DNA of 64,000 bases from UMGS1663 sp046964515 (GTDB lineage Bacteria; Bacillota; Clostridia; TANB77; CAG-508): the NCBI GenBank assembly GCA_046964515.1, contig JBKUYM010000002.1, positions 1 through 64,000 of the forward strand. The letters are read 5' to 3'. Both the position numbers and the translations under genes were made by a program. Positions within the stretch are counted from its first letter, which is position 1; every line of letters begins with the position of its first letter. Shown in pieces: positions 59,419-64,000 of the stretch. The notes beneath the pieces are model-generated. The model ran no database searches. It was given only the letters and a program-made list of their open reading frames with translations, and was not told the origin of the DNA.

Positions 59419-61794
59419 ATGCAACAATATGATTTATCAAATTTAACATATAGAGATTTTGAAGAATTATGTAAGGATATTTTGCAATATAAGGAAAATA
59501 AAACATATAGAACATTTAAACCGGGAAAAGATAGAGGAATAGATATTTTATCGTTAGATGAAAATTTTATAGAAGTAGGACAAGCAAAACATTATATAAA
59601 AAGTAGTGAGAAAAATTTAATTTCAGAATTGAAGAAAGAAAAAGTTAAATTGTTAAAGTTAGAAAAAATGCAAAGATATCTATTATTTACAAGTTTAGAA
59701 TTATCTGTAAATACCATACAAAAGATACTAGAGTTATTAACACCCTATCTAAAGTTAGAAGATATTTATGATAATAACCGTATTCAAAATATTTTAAATG
59801 AAAAAGAGGCAAACTATATTTTAGACAAGTGGGAAAAGCTTTGGATGCCAACGCCTTATTTCCTAAGAATGATTTATGAAAAATTTAGAAACAGGGAATA
59901 TGATTATAAAAAAGAAGAAATTATACAAGATAGCAAAAAATTTGTAAAGCCAAAATGTTATAAAGACATTCTCCAATCGTTGGAAGAAAAGAGCATTGTG
60001 GTGATTCATGGAGAACCTGGTGCAGGAAAGACTACGCTAGCTAGAAATATTGTAGCTAATTATATACATAAGGGCTATCAATTTATATATGGACATGCAA
60101 ATGAACTAAATAAGATAGATAAAGAACTATGCACACAAGAAGATAAGGTTATTGTATTGATAGATGATTTTTTAGGTTCTAATACCATGTCTTTAAATAC
60201 ATTAGCAAATGATAATTTATTAGAGGAGATATTAAAAAAATGTTATAGATCAACGAATAAAAAAATAGTATTAACTACAAGAACTTATATTTATAACACG
60301 GGAGTCCAAAAGTTAGAAAAGTTTAGTTATATAGATACGTATATAGACAAATTTTTATTAACTAGTAATGATTATACCTATATGGAAAAAGCAGAAATCT
60401 TGTATAATCATTTATATTATAATGGTATTATGGAAAAAGAAGAATACAAATATGTATTAGAAGATGAATTGTATGTACGTATCATTGTACATCAAAATTT
60501 TACACCAAAAACGATTGCGCTTCTTTGTGAACATTTTGATGATATATGTAAAGAAAATACGAGAAAAGAAATCATTCATATGATAAAAGACCCACATAGG
60601 ATATGGGAGAAAGAATATGATAAGTTAAATAAAATAGAAAAAATAATACTTCATATAATTGTATTTTTTGGTATAGAGATAGAAGAAACTTGCGTAGAAG
60701 AGCAGTTTTGGAAAATGATAGAAGAAACACATATGCAGATACAAGATGACGATTTTCAAAAAGGATTAAATTTTTTAACAGATTCTTTTGTGAAAAGAAG
60801 TGTGAATAGTGAAGGACAATATACCCTACAAATTGTAAATAATAATATAGTGGATTTTATTATTCAAAAAATAGACAAGAGGGAAATACGAATACAACCA
60901 TATATTACTTATGCATTATATATAGATATTCTGAGAAATATGTATGATTTGCTAAGGACTAGAACAAGTATAAAAAATCAAATTGTACAAAAAATAGAAG
61001 AAGATTTTTATAAGTTGAAACATACAAAAGTTTACTGGCTAAATAATGTATTTCATATATTAGAGGAAAATGATTATCAAAATGATAAAAGAAAGATGAT
61101 TCTGCAAGCAATTATAGATAGTGTATTTGAATTAGAGGATTTTTTCTTTATAGAGTTCTTAATAGAACAACAAAGAAGTGCTTATTATGAATATATACTA
61201 AATAAGCTATATGAATGGATGTCTAAAAATGACCATATTCTAAGGAATGCTACCCATATTATATCTATAGAGGAATTAATGTTAGCAGTAGGGGAGCTAG
61301 AAGAAAGAGGTTGGGATATCTCATTTTTAGAAGACCAATATGGAATCTTTAAAGAAAATCTAATAAGAGCTGTAACAGATGATATTGAAGAAAAAGTTAA
61401 AATGGATATATTTTTTTATGATGATGAATTAGAGATATTAGTAGATACAAGGCAATATGTAAAAAGACAGATAAAAGATATATTGCAAGAACACTATTTA
61501 TTTTTTGATGTAAAGGTAGAAGAAATATATGAACCAGTATTAGAAGAAATATTAAAAAGAAAAGATAAAATGCAAACAATAGAATTTAAGCAAGAAGCAC
61601 AAGAAGAATGGGCTGACTTAGAGCAACATGCAGTGGAAAGTAACTATTTGGAAAATACTAGGATAGAAATTGTTAAAATGTTTGAAAATAGAATACCAAC
61701 GCAAAAGAATCAATATATGACAACTATGAAGGTAGAAAGTTATATAAAAATAGGAAATGATATCATACAATTACATAGTGAAGACCAATTGTAG
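59419..61794 (+). CDS. Restriction endonuclease-like / nSTAND-type NTPase, putative defence protein
   Basis: 791 aa. Residues ~1-125 resemble an Mrr-type REase fold: YRDFEELCKDILQYKEN, GKDRGIDILS and EVGQAKHY (D...QxK of the PD-(D/E)xK family). Residues ~190-340 hold a P-loop NTPase, GEPGAGKTTLARNI (Walker A) and VIVLIDDFLG (Walker B), with KIVLTTRTYIYN (sensor), similar to the nSTAND3 group. The remainder is a long helical C-terminus, as in sensor domains of STAND proteins. Such fusions are predicted anti-phage effectors: the C-terminus would sense a phage product and the nuclease would act after oligomerisation. No partner gene is needed. GAGGG precedes the start. Confidence 0.78.
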   Translation: MQQYDLSNLTYRDFEELCKDILQYKENKTYRTFKPGKDRGIDILSLDENFIEVGQAKHYIKSSEKNLISELKKEKVKLLKLEKMQRYLLFTSLELSVNTIQKILELLTPYLKLEDIYDNNRIQNILNEKEANYILDKWEKLWMPTPYFLRMIYEKFRNREYDYKKEEIIQDSKKFVKPKCYKDILQSLEEKSIVVIHGEPGAGKTTLARNIVANYIHKGYQFIYGHANELNKIDKELCTQEDKVIVLIDDFLGSNTMSLNTLANDNLLEEILKKCYRSTNKKIVLTTRTYIYNTGVQKLEKFSYIDTYIDKFLLTSNDYTYMEKAEILYNHLYYNGIMEKEEYKYVLEDELYVRIIVHQNFTPKTIALLCEHFDDICKENTRKEIIHMIKDPHRIWEKEYDKLNKIEKIILHIIVFFGIEIEETCVEEQFWKMIEETHMQIQDDDFQKGLNFLTDSFVKRSVNSEGQYTLQIVNNNIVDFIIQKIDKREIRIQPYITYALYIDILRNMYDLLRTRTSIKNQIVQKIEEDFYKLKHTKVYWLNNVFHILEENDYQNDKRKMILQAIIDSVFELEDFFFIEFLIEQQRSAYYEYILNKLYEWMSKNDHILRNATHIISIEELMLAVGELEERGWDISFLEDQYGIFKENLIRAVTDDIEEKVKMDIFFYDDELEILVDTRQYVKRQIKDILQEHYLFFDVKVEEIYEPVLEEILKRKDKMQTIEFKQEAQEEWADLEQHAVESNYLENTRIEIVKMFENRIPTQKNQYMTTMKVESYIKIGNDIIQLHSEDQL

Positions 61795-61936
61795 AAATAT
61801 AGTAACTAAATGAAAAATTTCCAAATATTAGAAAATACATCTTCCAATATTTTACAAGATGTGATATAAAAAAGAAAACGGATAATAAAAGAGAATGATA
61901 AAATGTGATAAAACAGTAAAATAGGAGGAAATATCC

Positions 61937-62890
61937 ATGAAGTATACCTTTTTTGATGTGGAAACAGCTAATTGTATGCAAAGTAGTATTTGTGCAATTG
62001 GCTATATAGTATTTGAAAATAATGAAATAACGAATCAGGGATATTATTTAGTAAAACCGGAACCATTCTATATGGATTATTTTAATACTAAAATACATGG
62101 AATAACAAAAGAAATGGTAGAGAATGAACCGACCTTTGATGTGATTTGGGAAAAAATAAAACAGCATTTTAAGGATACTACATTAGTGGCACATTTTGCT
62201 CAATTTGATACAAAATGCTTAAGAGAAGTATTAGACGCATATCAACTAGAGTATCCAAATGCACAATATACTTGTACGTATACACTAGCAAGAAGAGGGG
62301 TAAAGGGATTATTTAATTATAAATTAGATACTTTAGCACAATATTATGGAATCGAATTTGAACATCATAATGCTTTTGAAGATACAAAAGCCTGTTATGA
62401 AGTATTAATGAATTTATTAAGAGATAATCATTTAGAGGACATAGAAGAATTGCATAAATTGCTAAAAGTGCAAAAAGGTTATATGAAAGAGAATAGAGAA
62501 TGGAGAGGCACAAAATCTATTAGTCTAAACCACCAAAGTTCTAAAATCGATATTGCCAATATAAAACCAACTATAGAAGTAATCGATGAAAATAATGAAT
62601 TTTTTGAAAAAGAGGTAGTTTTTACAGGAACTTTAGAAAGAATGCCTCGAAAACAAGCAATGCAAATGGTTGTAAATGCAGGAGGCTACCCGAGTGACCA
62701 AATAAGTAAGCATACACATTATTTAGTTATTGGGAAGTCTGATTTTATAGATTTTACAAATGGAAAAAAGACAAATAAATTAAAACGTGCAGAAGAACTT
62801 ATAGAAGCGGGTCAGGATTTAGAAATTGTAGATGAAACTGATTTTTATAGAATGGTGGGAGAAATAGCATGTGCAACTTATAAAGAGTAA
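61937..62890 (+). CDS. DnaQ-like exonuclease with BRCT domain
   Basis: 317 aa, AGGAGG before the ATG. The 3'-5' exonuclease domain has the DEDDh residues: FFDVETAN (D, E), HFAQFDTKC (D), HHNAFEDTKA (H, D). Residues ~228-312 are a BRCT domain (VVFTGTLERMPRKQAMQMVV, YPSDQISKHTHYLVIG). This matches the Firmicutes DNA polymerase III epsilon-like proteins with BRCT. Its role is probably DNA repair or proofreading. It follows the nSTAND gene but has a gap of 142 bp. Confidence 0.88.
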   Translation: MKYTFFDVETANCMQSSICAIGYIVFENNEITNQGYYLVKPEPFYMDYFNTKIHGITKEMVENEPTFDVIWEKIKQHFKDTTLVAHFAQFDTKCLREVLDAYQLEYPNAQYTCTYTLARRGVKGLFNYKLDTLAQYYGIEFEHHNAFEDTKACYEVLMNLLRDNHLEDIEELHKLLKVQKGYMKENREWRGTKSISLNHQSSKIDIANIKPTIEVIDENNEFFEKEVVFTGTLERMPRKQAMQMVVNAGGYPSDQISKHTHYLVIGKSDFIDFTNGKKTNKLKRAEELIEAGQDLEIVDETDFYRMVGEIACATYKE

Positions 62891-62994
62891 ACGAAAAAAG
62901 CTTAATAATATAAAAACTTTTTGGGTAGAATATGACATCTATTGGCAAGTAAATGAAGTATACTTATATTAAAATACATGTAAGGAGAAAACAT

Positions 62995-63747
62995 ATGGAA
63001 GAAAATTTTAAAAATTTAAATTTAGAAAACATAGAACAAGAACATGTTTGCTGTGCCATTAGTGATAAAAAACATCAAGAAGGCGTTAAAGCTAAAAAAG
63101 AATGGTTAAAAGAACGTATAAAAGAAGGACATGTTTTTAGAAAATTAGATGTGAATGCAAAAGTATTTATAGAATTTGCACCATTAGAAACAGCCTGGGT
63201 ACCTATAGAAGGAAGCAATTATTTATATATTTATTGTTTGTGGGTAGCAGGAAGCTATAAGTCAAAAGGCTATGGAACGCAACTATTAAATGATTGTATA
63301 GAACAAGCTAGACAAAGTAAAAAAAGTGGTGTCTGTGTGTTAAGTAGTAAAAAGAAACAATCTTTTTTATCAGATAAGAAATTTATGCAAAAATTTAATT
63401 TTCAGGTAGTAGATACTATAGGAGATTCTTATGAACTATTGGCTTTATCTTTTGATGGAACAAAGCCACATTTTATGCCAAATGCTAAAAAACAAGAAAT
63501 AGATTCTGAGAAATTAACAATTTATTATGGAAGTCAATGCCCCTATATTAACAATTGTATAGAACAAATTGAGCAGTATTGTCAAGAAAAGCAAATACCA
63601 GTCGATTTAATTCCAGTAAATACTTTGGAGAAGGCTAAAAAGGTACCGTGTGTATTTAATAATTGGGCAGTATTTTATAAAGGAAAATTTCAAACGTTAC
63701 AATTATTAAATGAAAATATGCTACGAAAATTATTAGAAAATGAATAA
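62995..63747 (+). CDS. GNAT acetyltransferase with YoaP domain
   Basis: 250 aa from the ATG at 62995 (AAGGAGA upstream). GNAT core: LYIYCLWVAGSYKSKGYGTQ (acetyl-CoA P-loop) and LLNDCIEQARQSKKSGVCVL. The C-terminal ~80 residues (IYYGSQCPYINNCIEQIEQY) are the YoaP domain of Bacillus, with CPYxxxC. Substrate unknown. Confidence 0.82.
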   Translation: MEENFKNLNLENIEQEHVCCAISDKKHQEGVKAKKEWLKERIKEGHVFRKLDVNAKVFIEFAPLETAWVPIEGSNYLYIYCLWVAGSYKSKGYGTQLLNDCIEQARQSKKSGVCVLSSKKKQSFLSDKKFMQKFNFQVVDTIGDSYELLALSFDGTKPHFMPNAKKQEIDSEKLTIYYGSQCPYINNCIEQIEQYCQEKQIPVDLIPVNTLEKAKKVPCVFNNWAVFYKGKFQTLQLLNENMLRKLLENE

Positions 63748-63754
63748 AAGAAAT

Positions 63755-63785
63755 AAAGCGTACTTTTTATGTAAAAGTATGCTTT
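63755..63785 (+). terminator. Terminator after the GNAT gene
   Basis: AAAGCGTACTTTT / AAAAGTATGCTTT, short loop and T-rich tail. Confidence 0.8.
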
Positions 63786-63886
63786 ATATTTGTGTGTTTT
63801 AATTGAAAAACAAAGAAAAAATATGTTAAAATAATATATAGATAAAATAATAAAAGGAAAATAAGAAGGAGTAAAGGGGAAAGAAA

Positions 63887-64000
63887 ATGGAAGAAAAAGA
63901 AGTTTCTAGTGTAAGGAAAATAACAGGAGAATTAATAGGGGGATTTATTCTATTTAGTATTGTATTTGGTTTGATAAATAACTTTTTACAAAGGATTATT
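63887..64000 (+). CDS. Start of a membrane protein gene, cut by window end
   Basis: ATG at 63887, preceded by AAGGAG and AAAGGGG. The 38 visible codons start MEEKEVSSVRKITGELIGGF and lead into a hydrophobic helix. Too short to assign. Confidence 0.6.
   Translation, partial: MEEKEVSSVRKITGELIGGFILFSIVFGLINNFLQRII

Noticed and set aside
1..64000. CRISPR array, insertion sequence or replication origin
   Set aside because: No regularly spaced short repeats, transposase or DnaA-box cluster was seen in the window.

Overview
The window is low-GC DNA from an anaerobic, spore-forming member of the Clostridia. The evidence is sporulation genes (spo0A, bofA, yqfC, yqfD), anaerobe iron and redox genes (feoA, feoB, rubrerythrin, a rubredoxin domain) and a Firmicutes-type order yqfC-yqfD-...-ybeY-dgkA-...-era-yqzL-recO. 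I cannot name genus or species from sequence alone.

Layout. 1-4.3 kb: an agr-type peptide quorum-sensing locus (partial agrB, agrD, two paralogous AgrC-like kinases, one LytTR regulator). 4.5-19.5 kb: pdaA-like deacetylase and the sporulation/cell-envelope/GTPase cluster, broken up by pseudopilin-like genes, ending with a WecA/TagO-like transferase fused to a rubredoxin. 20.8-29.1 kb: an NAD block (nadD, nadE, a PTS-EIIC-like membrane protein, an NrtR-like regulator, pncB) whose two promoters share a palindrome. 29.2-32.1 kb: hslO, pth, a broken rng, bofA. 32.2-41.7 kb: two acyl-CoA-synthetase-like genes, a PIN-domain gene, a guanylate-kinase-like gene, capA-like, rimO. 41.7-49.2 kb: DUF2207 gene, feoA-feoB, YdcF-like, rubrerythrin, dut, a radical-SAM gene. 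49.3-56.7 kb: an accessory array of pseudopilin-like genes with small hypotheticals and a decayed peptidoglycan-binding gene. 56.8-64 kb: two tRNAs, yigZ, spo0A, a restriction-endonuclase/nSTAND-like NTPase, an exonuclease-BRCT protein and a GNAT protein.

Two observations stand out. (1) feoB and the DUF2207 gene can each be read full length only if the ribosome moves +1 at every in-frame CGG codon (three in feoB, two in DUF2207), skipping the C and reading GGN as glycine. With these shifts both genes are intact, with lengths exactly divisible by three. By eye, the other recognisable housekeeping genes have no in-frame CGG. This suggests that CGG is unassigned or decoded as part of a CGGN quadruplet in this lineage. 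Two accessory genes contain an in-frame CGG that must be read normally, and I report them as counter-evidence. (2) Twelve pseudopilin-like genes share a near-constant N-terminal membrane helix and unrelated C-terminal domains. Six have the same promoter, with an inverted repeat in the -35/-10 spacer, and two share a 423-bp block with one mismatch. This looks like an expanding, domain-shuffling surface-protein family.
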